Shown here: positions 22,699 to 31,195 of the stretch, one piece after another
How the letters are laid out: every line of letters starts with the position of its first letter
How positions within the stretch are numbered: position 1 is the stretch's first letter
DNA from: an uncultured Pseudobutyrivibrio sp.
GTDB taxonomy: Bacteria; Bacillota; Clostridia; Lachnospirales; Lachnospiraceae
Reading direction: 5' to 3'
Assembly: GCA_946403965.1 (NCBI GenBank)
Contig: CAMJBT010000033.1
Span: 1-34,257 of the forward strand
Length of the DNA: 34,257 bases
Position numbers and translations under genes: made by a program
The notes under the pieces: generated by a model
Told to the model about the DNA's origin: nothing
Database searches by the model: none
Seen by the model: only the letters and a program-made list of their open reading frames with translations

Positions 22699-24651
22699 AT
22701 GGAAACAAAAACAAAAATGCAGCACTGGCAGAAGATTGCCTTCTTGCTTGTAGCATACGATATTTTTACAGTAATCTTTTCATACTTTCTGGCACTTTGG
22801 TTCAGATTTGATTGCCAGTACAGCCATATTTCTTCGGAATATCTTGGCATGTATCTGAAGATTATTATCCCATATTCCGTATTTACGATATTTATATACT
22901 GGGCATTCGGTCTATACAGAAGTATTTGGCGATTCGCCAGCTTCTACGAGCTGAAGCATATGGTGTTTGCAACAGTGGTTACAATCGTGGCAAAGGTGGT
23001 CTTTGTTACAGCAGTAATCTACAGAATGCCAATTTCATACTATGTTTTTGGTATTGCTTTCCAGTTCTTCTTTGGAGTGGCAATTCGATTCTCCTACAGA
23101 TTCCTGTTGCTTCTTCGAGATAATAAAGAAGCAAATGGTTCAGAAAACAACGTACTTCTGATTGGCGCCGGATCTGCAGGTCGTATGATTCTTCGTGATG
23201 TAAATTTCATCAAGGGCGGAGCAAATGGTCGCGCAAAGGTTGTTGCTATCATAGATGACAATCAGAACAAATGGGGCCGCTACATCGACGGAGTCGAGGT
23301 AATCGGTGGCCGCGACAAGATTCTTTGGGCTGTTGAAAAGTACGAAATCAAGGAAATCTACATTGCAATTGCGAGCCTTACACCTAGCGAGAAGCGTAAT
23401 CTTATCAACATCTGCAAGGAGACAAATTGCCATATTAAGCAGCTTCCAAATATGTACGCTGAAAAGGCGGGCATTGTCAGCGCAGGAAATCTTCAGAATA
23501 TCACTATCGAGGATGTACTTGGACGTGATCCAATCAGCCTTCACCAGGAGGATGTGGCTGCACAGCTAAAGGGCAAGGTGGTACTTGTTACAGGTGGCGG
23601 TGGTTCTATTGGGTCGGAACTTTGCCGTCAGATTGCAAAGTATGAGCCAAAGCAGCTTATCATTTTTGATGTTTATGAAAATAATGCTTATGATATTCAG
23701 CTTGAGTTAAAGCGCAATTATCCTGAGCTTGATTTAGTTACACTTATTGGTTCAGTTCGTGATGCTCGTCGTATTGAGGCGGTGTTTGAGACATATCGTC
23801 CAAACATTTGCTATCATGCAGCTGCTCACAAGCATGTGCCTCTTATGGAGGACAGCCCATGCGAGGCTATCAAGAACAATGCAGTTGGAACATACAAGAC
23901 AGCTTATGCTGCTATGAAATATGGTTGCGACCGTTTCGTTCTTATCAGTACAGACAAGGCTGTAAACCCTACAAACGTTATGGGCGCTACAAAACGTATA
24001 TGCGAAATGATCATTCAGACATTCGATGCTATGGTTAGAAGCAATCGTGAGAATCAGCTTCCAGCACTTATCACACATCAGGTGGATATCGATACCAGCG
24101 ATATGACACCAGTTGCAGCTGGCAGTGGTCACACCGAATACGTGGCAGTACGTTTCGGAAACGTTCTTGGATCAAACGGTTCAGTGGTTCCACTTTTCAA
24201 GAAGCAGATTGCACAGGGTGGTCCAATTACATTGACTCACAGAGATATCATCAGATATTTCATGACTATACCAGAGGCTGTTAGCCTGGTGCTCAAAGCT
24301 GGAGCCAACGCATCTGGCGGAGAGATTTTTGTTCTTGATATGGGTGAGCCTGTAAAGATTCTTGATCTTGCCCGTAACATGATTGAGCTTGCAGGTCTCC
24401 GTCCAGAAATCGATATCGAGATTAAGGAAATTGGTCTTCGCCCAGGCGAGAAGCTATATGAGGAGAAGCTCATGAGCGAGGAAGGCCTTAAAGAAACAGA
24501 GAATCACTTGATTCATGTGGCAGAACCAATCAAGTTTGATTCAAATGAATTCTTGAATAATCTTCGTGAACTTATGAAGCTTGCCTACGATAATGAGGCA
24601 CCAGAAGTGGTTCAAAAGATTAGAGAAACTGTGCCAACATTCAAGGGCTAG
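22699..24651 (+). CDS. Membrane nucleoside-diphosphate-sugar dehydratase (PglF/CapD/WbpM type)
   Basis: A 650-residue two-domain protein. About 140 N-terminal residues form four or five membrane helices. A first Rossmann-like domain follows (LLIGAGSAGRMILRD, about 152-166), then the catalytic SDR domain with VTGGGGSIGSELCRQI (NAD site, about 297-312), SVRD, AAAHKHVPLMED and the active-site region STDKAVNPTNVMGATK (about 417-432). In this family Thr-Asp-Lys and a Met or Lys replace the usual SDR Tyr-x-x-x-Lys. These enzymes make UDP-4-keto-6-deoxy-GlcNAc (or a 5-epimer) from UDP-GlcNAc and feed bacillosamine, legionaminate and QuiNAc pathways. An insertion (about 453-474, DIDTSDMTPVAAGSGHT) before YVAVRFGNVLGS is longer than usual. 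The ribosome site AGGAG lies 17 bases from the ATG, so the start is slightly uncertain. The aminotransferase at 20540 is its likely partner. Confidence 0.9.
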   Translation: METKTKMQHWQKIAFLLVAYDIFTVIFSYFLALWFRFDCQYSHISSEYLGMYLKIIIPYSVFTIFIYWAFGLYRSIWRFASFYELKHMVFATVVTIVAKVVFVTAVIYRMPISYYVFGIAFQFFFGVAIRFSYRFLLLLRDNKEANGSENNVLLIGAGSAGRMILRDVNFIKGGANGRAKVVAIIDDNQNKWGRYIDGVEVIGGRDKILWAVEKYEIKEIYIAIASLTPSEKRNLINICKETNCHIKQLPNMYAEKAGIVSAGNLQNITIEDVLGRDPISLHQEDVAAQLKGKVVLVTGGGGSIGSELCRQIAKYEPKQLIIFDVYENNAYDIQLELKRNYPELDLVTLIGSVRDARRIEAVFETYRPNICYHAAAHKHVPLMEDSPCEAIKNNAVGTYKTAYAAMKYGCDRFVLISTDKAVNPTNVMGATKRICEMIIQTFDAMVRSNRENQLPALITHQVDIDTSDMTPVAAGSGHTEYVAVRFGNVLGSNGSVVPLFKKQIAQGGPITLTHRDIIRYFMTIPEAVSLVLKAGANASGGEIFVLDMGEPVKILDLARNMIELAGLRPEIDIEIKEIGLRPGEKLYEEKLMSEEGLKETENHLIHVAEPIKFDSNEFLNNLRELMKLAYDNEAPEVVQKIRETVPTFKG

Positions 24652-24755
24652 AATAAAAGCAGGGAATCAGAGTGATATTGTTTTTGAGAGAAGAATCCCT
24701 GAAATATAAATCCTATCTACAAAGAATTACTACTTAATAATTGAGAGGAAACTAC

Positions 24756-25718
24756 ATGGGAAAAAAGATTTCCATTGTTGTATCAGTATATAATGAGGAG
24801 CTTGGTCTTCAGCAGTTTTACGACCACACCACTCCTATTTTGCAAAAGGCCAGCCAAGACACCGGCTGGGATTATCAGCTGATTTTTGTAAATGATGGCA
24901 GCCGTGATGGTAGTCTTGATTTACTGAAAGAGTTTGCATCACAGGATGAGAAGGTGGCAGTTGTAAACTTTGCTGCAAACCGTGGCCACGAGGCGGCTAT
25001 GATTGCAGGCATTGACTATGCTGATGGTGATGGTATCGTGTGCATGGACGCGGATCTTCAGCATCCACCTGAAGCAATTCCTGGAATCATTGAAAAGTTT
25101 AATCAGGGCTATGATGTGATTTCAATGATTCGTACTGCCAGAGCGGATGCAGGCATTTTCAAGCGCATTACTTCAGCAGCTTTTTATGTTGTAATGAACA
25201 AGCTTTCTGGCAAGACGAAATTCGAAAACAATTCTTCGGATTTCTTTGCTATCTCTGCCAGAGTGGCAAAGGTGCTCAGACAGGATTATCGTGAGCGTGT
25301 CCGCTTCCTTAGAGGATACGTTCAGAATGTGGGCTTTAAAAAGACTACATTGGAATTTGAAGCCCAAGCCAGAGTGGCCGGGGAAAGCAACTACAATATC
25401 AAATCATTGGTGAAACTTTCACTTAATGCTATCTGCAACTTCTCGGACGCACCACTGAAAATGGGAATATATGCAGGCTTGCTTTCAATCTTCGCAGCAG
25501 TTATATTGTTGATATACTCAATAGTTCAATACTTCCTTGGCACTGCGCCAGATGGTTATTCCACAATCATCGTAGTGCTTTGTGTGATGTTTGGCGTGTT
25601 ATTTATCATCTTAGGATTCATTTCCGAATATCTTGCAATCATATTTGCAGAGGTAAAGAGCAGACCAATCTATGTGCTTGACAGCATCATCACAAAAGAT
25701 GGGGAGGAATTGAAGTAA
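24756..25718 (+). CDS. GtrB-like polyprenyl-phosphate glycosyltransferase (GT2), second copy
   Basis: A 320-residue GT2 membrane enzyme. It has SIVVSVYNEELGL, FVNDGSRDGS (45-54), DADLQHPPE with DAD at 98-100, NRGHEAAMIAGID, and RVAGESNYN before two C-terminal membrane helices (about 235-260 and 270-295). The NNSSDFFAISARVA segment and the ANRGHEAA form differ from the copy at 14683 (SRNFGKEAG), which suggests a different donor sugar. The ATG at 24756 is preferred over the TTG at 24741 because AGAGGA lies between them and the family alignment starts at MGKKIS. It probably supplies undecaprenyl-phosphate-linked sugar to the GtrII-like enzyme (18747). A possible hairpin CAGGGA/TCCCTG (24660-24701) lies in front. 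Confidence 0.88.
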   Translation: MGKKISIVVSVYNEELGLQQFYDHTTPILQKASQDTGWDYQLIFVNDGSRDGSLDLLKEFASQDEKVAVVNFAANRGHEAAMIAGIDYADGDGIVCMDADLQHPPEAIPGIIEKFNQGYDVISMIRTARADAGIFKRITSAAFYVVMNKLSGKTKFENNSSDFFAISARVAKVLRQDYRERVRFLRGYVQNVGFKKTTLEFEAQARVAGESNYNIKSLVKLSLNAICNFSDAPLKMGIYAGLLSIFAAVILLIYSIVQYFLGTAPDGYSTIIVVLCVMFGVLFIILGFISEYLAIIFAEVKSRPIYVLDSIITKDGEELK

Positions 25719-25790
25719 AAGAGTTTATGGCGGCTCTGAATATCAGGTGCCACAATACTTAAAGTCAGAGTTTATCATCGGGGGGCAGCT

Positions 25791-26198
25791 ATGGGAAAGC
25801 TTATTAACAGAACACACAACGAGAGATTTTTTGATGAGTACGCTTACTTTGATCAGGTGCTGGCAGAACGCTTCAACATAGAGTCAGGCGGCGTGGAGCA
25901 TTACATCAAAAAGATGAAGGAATGCGTGGTGGAAGCCAGAGATGTGATTCCGGAATTCGACACCACATTGGCCAGATTCTTGAAGATGAAAGACCGCTAC
26001 AGCAAGCTTGATAAAGGTCACACATCCTTTGAGGAGTTCCAGGGGAAAGATGAGGATGTGGTTTGGATTTCAGTATTTATGCAAAAGCTTGATGCTGATG
26101 CAGATCCACTATCAAAGTATGCCAAAATAGACTTCAAGAAAAAGAAGACAAAAAATAAGAGCTTTATGGATAAGCTAAAAGGAGCCTTGAAGAAGTAG
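25791..26198 (+). CDS. Hypothetical protein with Lys-rich tail
   Basis: A 135-residue protein that I do not recognise. ATG with GGGGGCAG upstream and a terminator 37 bases after the stop mark it as the last gene of this transcript. It is soluble and mostly helical, with many acidic and aromatic residues (ERFFDEYAYFDQVLAERFN) and no signal peptide or membrane helix. The end is strongly basic (DFKKKKTKNKSFMDKLKGALKK-like, about 113-135) and could form an amphipathic helix lying on the membrane or binding nucleic acid. Position directly after a GtrB-like gene suggests an accessory role, but no function is claimed. Confidence 0.65.
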   Translation: MGKLINRTHNERFFDEYAYFDQVLAERFNIESGGVEHYIKKMKECVVEARDVIPEFDTTLARFLKMKDRYSKLDKGHTSFEEFQGKDEDVVWISVFMQKLDADADPLSKYAKIDFKKKKTKNKSFMDKLKGALKK

Positions 26199-26235
26199 CT
26201 TTAAGGCATCCTAGGGAAAGTGTATATTCAATGAG

Positions 26236-26273
26236 AGACCATACCAATTAAATTATAGGTATGGTCTTTTTTT
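26236..26273 (+). terminator. Rho-independent terminator
   Basis: AGACCATACC (26236-26245) pairs with GGTATGGTCT (26258-26267), a perfect 10-bp stem, followed by TTTTTT. It separates the preceding transcript from the UDP-FucNAc operon. A smaller stem GGTTGG/CCAACC lies at 26298-26315. Confidence 0.93.
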
Positions 26274-26369
26274 AGGGACGTGTTCCAAACTCAACATGGT
26301 TGGCAGGTACCAACCTTCTATATAGGCAATCACATGAATTCCAGAGGTAGTGTATTTCAATATTGATTG

Positions 26370-26378
26370 TGCTATAAT
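26370..26378 (+). promoter_or_regulatory. Extended -10 promoter of the UDP-FucNAc genes
   Basis: TGcTATAAT at 26370-26378 with no clear -35. The leader of about 85 bases contains AAATAA.CC / GG.TTATTT (near 26402-26428), a weak hairpin, before the AGGAGA site at 26459. Identical to the -10 element at 4458. Confidence 0.65.
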
Positions 26379-26471
26379 AACACAGACTGTGCAAATAGTT
26401 AAAATAAGCCCTAAGTAGGTTTATTTATATAAAGATAATCAAAACTATTCAATTATTCAGGAGAAATAATT

Positions 26472-27692
26472 TTGAAAATTTTAGTTACCGGCGCAGCCGG
26501 ATTTGTTGGGAAAAACCTGGTGGAGACATTAAAATGTGCTTCAGATGGCAGAGACAAGTTTCACAACCTTGGAAAAGAGCTTACCATCTATGAGTACGAC
26601 CGTGATTCCACCATTGAGGAGCTTGACCGTTATTGCAGCGATTGTGATTTCGTTTTCAATCTTGCAGGTGTCAATCGTCCAAAAGAAACATCAGAATTCA
26701 TGGAAGGAAATTTTGGCTTTGCCAGCACCCTTCTCGATACACTTAAAAAGCATGGCAACACTTGCCCGGTGATGCTTTCATCATCGATTCAGGCCACACT
26801 TCTTGGCCGCTACGCTGGCAGCGATTATGGCAAAAGCAAGCTGGCTGGAGAGGAGCTTTTCTTCAAGTATGGAGAGGAAACTGGGGCAAAGGTGCTTGTA
26901 TACCGCTTCCCAAATCTCTTTGGAAAATGGTGCAGACCAAACTACAATTCAGCTGTTGCTACATTCTGTAACAACAAGGCCAACGGTTTGGAAATCACTG
27001 TGAACGACCCAGCTACAGAGCTTACATTGGTTTATATCGACGATTTGATTAACGAAATGTTTGATGCTTTATCAGGCAACGAGCATCGTTGTGATTATGA
27101 TCAGGATGGCAATGTGGTTCCTGATACAGCTGGTAAATATGCATATGTTCCAGTCGCACATACAGTTACACTAGGAGAAATCGTTGAGCTTTTAGATAGC
27201 TTTGTGGAGCAGCCATTCACACTGATGATGCCAGCCATTCCAAATGGTAGCTTTGCAAAGAAGCTTTACAGCACTTATCTCAGCTATCTTCCAAAAGATA
27301 AGGCGATATTCGATTTAAAAATGAACTGTGATGACCGAGGTTCCTTCACTGAATTGTTGAAGACAGCAAGCCACGGTCAGTTCTCAGTTAATATATCAAA
27401 GCCAGGTATTACAAAGGGACAGCACTGGCACCACACAAAATGGGAGTTCTTCATAGTGGTTTCAGGCCATGGCCTGATTCAACAACGTAGAGTTGGTGTG
27501 GACGAGCATGGAAATCCATTCCCAGTTATCGAGTATGAGGTTTCTGGAGAAAAAGTTCAGGCCATCCACATGCTGCCAGGTTATACACACAACATTATAA
27601 ATTTATCGGATACTGAAAATCTTGTTACCTTAATGTGGGCCAACGAATTGCTGGAACCTAACAGACCAGACACATACTTCGAACAAGTTTAA
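26472..27692 (+). CDS. capF: Bifunctional UDP-sugar reductase/epimerase CapF (FnlB/WbjC)
   Basis: A 406-residue two-domain enzyme of UDP-N-acetyl-L-fucosamine synthesis. The N-terminal SDR domain has TGAAGFVGKNL (6-16), the SSSIQAT strand and catalytic Tyr119/Lys123 (YGKSK), then PNLFGKWCRPNYNSAVATFC. The C-terminal cupin has the metal-binding HWHHTK (H318, H320, H321) and GYTHNI; it ends in PDTYFEQV, much like S. aureus CapF as I recall it. The cupin epimerises the keto sugar at C3 and the SDR domain reduces it with NADPH to UDP-6-deoxy-TalNAc. The start codon is TTG with AGGAGA eight bases upstream; no ATG lies nearby. A promoter lies at 26370. CapG follows 52 bp after the stop. A small insertion (about 210-222, Asp/Gly-rich) is not typical. 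Confidence 0.92.
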   Translation: MKILVTGAAGFVGKNLVETLKCASDGRDKFHNLGKELTIYEYDRDSTIEELDRYCSDCDFVFNLAGVNRPKETSEFMEGNFGFASTLLDTLKKHGNTCPVMLSSSIQATLLGRYAGSDYGKSKLAGEELFFKYGEETGAKVLVYRFPNLFGKWCRPNYNSAVATFCNNKANGLEITVNDPATELTLVYIDDLINEMFDALSGNEHRCDYDQDGNVVPDTAGKYAYVPVAHTVTLGEIVELLDSFVEQPFTLMMPAIPNGSFAKKLYSTYLSYLPKDKAIFDLKMNCDDRGSFTELLKTASHGQFSVNISKPGITKGQHWHHTKWEFFIVVSGHGLIQQRRVGVDEHGNPFPVIEYEVSGEKVQAIHMLPGYTHNIINLSDTENLVTLMWANELLEPNRPDTYFEQV

Positions 27693-27744
27693 TATACGAA
27701 AAATAAGCTTATAGGCTATATAGACTAGAAGCGGAGGTTTTAGA

Positions 27745-28902
27745 ATGTTTAAAAATAATGGAAAATTAAAGCTTTTAATTATTGTTGGCACTCGCCCGGA
27801 GATTATTCGTCTGGCTGCAGTTATCAAAAAGTGCCGCAAATATTTTGATTGCGTTTTGGCTCATACAGGTCAAAACTATGATTACAATCTCAACGGTGTA
27901 TTTTTCAAGGATCTTCAGCTGGACGATCCAGAGGTATACATGGATGCTGTTGGGGACAATCTTGGTCAGACAGTAGGAAATATCATTGCCCGCTCATACG
28001 AGCTTATGGTTGAAATTCAGCCTGATGCTCTGTTGATTCTTGGTGATACAAACTCATGTCTTTCAGCAATTGCTGCAAAGCGTCTTCACATTCCAATCTT
28101 CCATATGGAAGCAGGAAATCGTTGCAAGGATGAGTGCCTCCCAGAGGAAACAAATCGTCGAATCGTAGATATTATTTCTGATGTGAATATGGCATATTCA
28201 GAGCATGCCCGTCGCTATTTGGCAGATTGTGGTCTTCCAAAGGAGCGCACATATGTGACTGGTTCGCCAATGGCAGAAGTACTTCATGATAATCTTTCAG
28301 CGATCGAGGCATCAGACGTTCTTGAAAAGCTTGGTCTTGAGCCAAAGAAGTATATTCTTCTTTCAGCTCATCGTGAGGAAAACATCGACACAGAAAAGAA
28401 TTTCACATCCCTTTTCACTGCAATCAACAAGCTTGCAGAAAAGTACGATATGCCAATTCTTTATAGTTGTCACCCACGTTCAAGAAAACGTTTGGAAGCT
28501 ACTGGCTTTAAGCTTGATCCACGTGTTCGTATGCACGAGCCACTTGGTTTCCACGATTACAATCACTTGCAGATGAATGCCTTTGCGGTGGTTTCAGATT
28601 CAGGAACACTTCCGGAGGAATCAAGTTTCTTTACAAGTATCGGCAAGCCATTCCCAGCAGTGTGCATCCGTACATCCACAGAGCGACCAGAAGCTCTTGA
28701 TAAAGCATGTTTCTTCATCGCTGGAATTGATGAGAAATCATTACTACAGGCTGTTACAACAGCCATCGATATGAATGAAGCTGGAGATTACGGTATCCCA
28801 GTTCCTGATTATATCGAGGAAAATGTGTCAACAAAGGTTGTAAAAATCATACAGTCTTACACTCGTATCGTAGATAAGATGGTATGGCGTAAAGATATCT
28901 AG
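27745..28902 (+). CDS. capG: UDP-sugar 2-epimerase CapG (FnlC/WbjD)
   Basis: A 385-residue non-hydrolysing UDP-HexNAc 2-epimerase. It has VGTRPEIIRL (14-23), HTGQNYD, GDTNSCLSA, FHMEAGNRC..ECLPEETNRRIVD, AHREENI and SDSGTLPEES, the last lying near the UDP-binding site. Closest in form to CapG/FnlC, which converts UDP-6-deoxy-L-TalNAc to UDP-L-FucNAc, rather than to WecB, because of the GNRC..EC segment and its position after capF. Start: ATG with GGAGG about nine bases upstream. It is not the hydrolysing NeuC/LegG type needed for nonulosonate synthesis. A hairpin element begins directly after the stop. Confidence 0.9.
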   Translation: MFKNNGKLKLLIIVGTRPEIIRLAAVIKKCRKYFDCVLAHTGQNYDYNLNGVFFKDLQLDDPEVYMDAVGDNLGQTVGNIIARSYELMVEIQPDALLILGDTNSCLSAIAAKRLHIPIFHMEAGNRCKDECLPEETNRRIVDIISDVNMAYSEHARRYLADCGLPKERTYVTGSPMAEVLHDNLSAIEASDVLEKLGLEPKKYILLSAHREENIDTEKNFTSLFTAINKLAEKYDMPILYSCHPRSRKRLEATGFKLDPRVRMHEPLGFHDYNHLQMNAFAVVSDSGTLPEESSFFTSIGKPFPAVCIRTSTERPEALDKACFFIAGIDEKSLLQAVTTAIDMNEAGDYGIPVPDYIEENVSTKVVKIIQSYTRIVDKMVWRKDI

Positions 28903-28903
28903 G

Positions 28904-28940
28904 TTCTTGTGGGCTTTTTTCCTTAAGTGGCACACAAGAA
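28904..28940 (+). repeat. Hairpin element related to 12627-12662
   Basis: TTCTTGTG (28904-28911) pairs with CACAAGAA (28933-28940). The loop contains CTTTTTTCCTTAAGT and the element is followed by GTCA, all shared with 12627-12666. It starts one base after the capG stop. The U-rich tract is inside the loop, so on this strand it is not a standard terminator. Confidence 0.65.
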
Positions 28941-29046
28941 GTCACAGATTTTTGCTGAAAATTTTATTGTCTAGTAAGCAAGAAGTTAAAGTTAATATTT
29001 AAATTATTTGATAAGCAAATCTTTGCATACTGTATTTTTAGTAAAT

Positions 29047-29154
29047 GCACCTTGATGAGGTATTACTACTTAGATATATGTTAGCAACATCTCCTGTAGG
29101 GGAATGAGCAAATAAAAGCACATGTGTGGTAAATTGCAAATTTATACAGGGTGC
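29047..29154 (+). ncRNA. Possible structured leader of capE
   Basis: GCACCTTG (29047-29054) pairs with CAGGGTGC (29147-29154) with one T-G pair, closing about 108 bases. Small hairpins inside have three-base loops: ATGTT-AGC-AACAT (about 29078-29090) and AAATT-GCA-AATTT (about 29131-29143). The domain ends 14 bases before the AGGAG of capE. The outline (8-bp or shorter closing stem with GCACC/GGTGC, small three-base-loop hairpins, close to the ribosome site) recalls the leader at 17311, though sequences differ. Only by-eye folding supports it. Confidence 0.35.
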
Positions 29155-29180
29155 GAAGATAAGCGGATAGGAGAAATTTT

Positions 29181-30224
29181 ATGAATTGCGAATTATTTAA
29201 AGATAAGACACTTATGATTACAGGAGGAACAGGTTCATTTGGTTCAACCGTCCTTAAGCATTTCCTTGATTCAGATTTAAAGGAAATTCGTATTTTCTCA
29301 CGTGATGAGAAGAAGCAGGATGATATGCGTCATCAGCTTCAGGCAGAGCACCCAGACCTTGCAGGCAAGGTTAAGTTCTACATCGGTGATGTTAGAAATA
29401 TGCGCTCTGTACAGGATGCTATGCCAGGAGTTGATTTCATCTTCCACGCAGCAGCATTAAAGCAGGTTCCATCATGCGAGTTCTTCCCAATGGAAGCTGT
29501 TCGCACAAACGTAGAGGGAACTGACAATGTGCTTCATGCAGCAGTCGAGGCAGGTGTTCAGCGTGTTGTTTGTCTTTCGACAGACAAGGCTGCTTATCCA
29601 ATCAATGCAATGGGTATTTCAAAGGCCATGATGGAAAAGGTTATCGGAGCGAACGCTCGTGTAGCTGCAGGCAAGACTACAATCTGCACCACACGCTACG
29701 GCAACGTTATGTGCTCACGTGGTTCGGTTATTCCTCTTTTCATCGACCAGATTAAGGCAGGCAACCCTATAACTATCACAGATCCAGAGATGACACGTTT
29801 CCTTATGAACCTTGATGAGGCAGTTGCCCTTGTTATGTTTGCTTTCGAACACGGCGAGCCAGGCGATCTTTTTGTTCAGAAATCAGATGCATCTACAATC
29901 GGCGATTTAGCAAAGGCTGTTCAGCAGCTTTTTGGTGATACAGGCACAAAAATCATCGGAACACGCCACGGCGAGAAGCTTTTCGAGACACTTATGACAA
30001 ACGAGGAGTGCGTTCGCTCAGTGGACATGGGCAACTACTATCGTGTTCTTCCAGACGGCCGCGACCTCAACTACGACAAGTTCTTCGTAAACGGCGAAGT
30101 TCACACAATGGCTAGCGATGCATACACTAGCCATAACACACAGCGTCTCGACGTTCAGGGCACTGTCGACAAGATCATGACAACAGATTATGTTCGTGAG
30201 ATGTTGGCGAATTGGAATAAGTAA
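29181..30224 (+). CDS. capE: UDP-GlcNAc 4,6-dehydratase/5-epimerase CapE (FnlA/WbjB)
   Basis: A 347-residue soluble SDR enzyme with the NAD site ITGGTGSFGSTVL (13-25), FSRDEKKQDDMR, HAAALKQVPSCEFFP, and the catalytic STDKAAYPINAMGISKAMMEK region (133 onward). In this region Met replaces the usual SDR tyrosine, as in CapE/FnlA. RYGNVMCSRGSVIPLF and RHGEKLFETL complete the family pattern. It carries out the first step of UDP-L-FucNAc synthesis from UDP-GlcNAc. Gene order here is capF-capG-capE, not the E-F-G order of S. aureus, and a 278-bp gap with a possible structured leader precedes it, so it may be controlled separately. No membrane segment is present, unlike the dehydratase at 22699. Confidence 0.93.
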   Translation: MNCELFKDKTLMITGGTGSFGSTVLKHFLDSDLKEIRIFSRDEKKQDDMRHQLQAEHPDLAGKVKFYIGDVRNMRSVQDAMPGVDFIFHAAALKQVPSCEFFPMEAVRTNVEGTDNVLHAAVEAGVQRVVCLSTDKAAYPINAMGISKAMMEKVIGANARVAAGKTTICTTRYGNVMCSRGSVIPLFIDQIKAGNPITITDPEMTRFLMNLDEAVALVMFAFEHGEPGDLFVQKSDASTIGDLAKAVQQLFGDTGTKIIGTRHGEKLFETLMTNEECVRSVDMGNYYRVLPDGRDLNYDKFFVNGEVHTMASDAYTSHNTQRLDVQGTVDKIMTTDYVREMLANWNK

Positions 30225-30421
30225 AGAGTATCCGACTTATTTACAGGGAATGATTGAAAGCTAGAATAAGTAAAATAGATTGGAAGTATTAAGTTTTAAT
30301 ATAGCTGAGAAAATGTCTAATGACAGAATGCAGCATATTTGATTATTGGAATAATTTAGTGACAGACAATATTATTTGAACTTGAGACTTTGACTGGCAA
30401 GAAATATATATGGAGTAAAAA

Positions 30422-30814
30422 ATGAAAAACAATTTAAAGTGGTTTGTAGTTTTGCACATTATTATTTTGATTTTCAGTGCAGGTAGCATCTGTGCTAAGA
30501 CAGCGTCACAGTATGAATTCCTTAGCCTGAACTGGATTATCTTCTATGGTATTTTAATTTGCATTCTTGGTTTTTATGCTATTGCATGGCAGCAGGTGCT
30601 AAAACATCTTCCTTTGATTACAACATATGCCAACAAGGCTGTTACCACATTGTGGGGACTCGTTTGGGGATTCGCCATCTTCCATGAGAAGATTACTCCT
30701 CTTAAGGTGATTGGCGCAGCAGTTGTTATCTTCGGCGTTTACCTTGTAGTTGCTGGAGACGAGGAAGTAAATGCACCAAGTATTGATAACAAGGAGGCAG
30801 AAAACAATGATTAA
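30422..30814 (+). CDS. Small four-helix DMT/EamA-type transporter subunit (ArnE/ArnF-like), first of pair
   Basis: A 130-residue membrane protein with four hydrophobic helices (about 6-26, 38-58, 62-86 and 95-113) and a short charged tail. Size and layout match the small-multidrug-resistance/EamA half-transporters, including ArnE and ArnF, which flip undecaprenyl-phosphate-linked aminoarabinose. The helix ending AIFHEKITPLKVIGAAVVIFGVYLV is the family's conserved last part. The tail overlaps the next gene by eight bases (ATGATTAA), so the two are translationally coupled and probably form a heterodimer. In a locus with two GtrB-like enzymes, flipping an undecaprenyl-phosphate sugar is a reasonable inference; drug export is the alternative. 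Confidence 0.75.
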   Translation: MKNNLKWFVVLHIIILIFSAGSICAKTASQYEFLSLNWIIFYGILICILGFYAIAWQQVLKHLPLITTYANKAVTTLWGLVWGFAIFHEKITPLKVIGAAVVIFGVYLVVAGDEEVNAPSIDNKEAENND

Positions 30815-31151
30815 GTACGCACTAATTATGCTTTCAGGAACCTTCATTGCTTCCTGCTCACAGATCATTCTTAAGAAGGCTGCTGAGAAAAAGTATCCTA
30901 ACAAAATTGCAGAGTATTTAAACCCGATGGTTATGGGTGCTTATTTGATATTCTTTGGAGCTTCACTTTGCTCAGTAATGGGTTATAAAAAGGTGCCACT
31001 TTCAATTGGCCCAATCCTTGAAGCCACCGGCTACATTTGGGTTGCAATCCTTGGCAAAATCTTCCTTGGAGAGCATATCAGCAAGAAGAAGGGACTTGGC
31101 CTTCTCATTATCATCGCTGGAATTGTAATCGCAGCGTTGGGTGTGAAATAG
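30807..31151 (+). CDS. Small four-helix DMT/EamA-type transporter subunit (ArnE/ArnF-like), second of pair
   Basis: A 114-residue protein with four membrane helices. An early segment SGTFIASCSQIILKKAA holds the small polar residues of the first helix and the K-K that follows it. The last helices read GYIWVAILGKIFLGEHIS and LGLLIIIAGIVIAALGV, typical of EamA/SMR proteins. The ATG at 30807 is chosen over the ATG at 30771 because AAGGAGG lies at 30791-30797 and family similarity begins at MIKYALIML. It overlaps the stop of the first subunit. See that entry for the likely role. Confidence 0.75.
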   Translation: MIKYALIMLSGTFIASCSQIILKKAAEKKYPNKIAEYLNPMVMGAYLIFFGASLCSVMGYKKVPLSIGPILEATGYIWVAILGKIFLGEHISKKKGLGLLIIIAGIVIAALGVK

Positions 31152-31195
31152 ATAGCTAGATTGATCAAGCTATGCGAACGCCAAGATAGATGGTG

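Noticed and set aside
24660-24701. CAGGGA/TCCCTG pair as a terminator after the dehydratase gene
   Set aside because: The loop is long, the stem is only six clean base pairs and no T-run follows.
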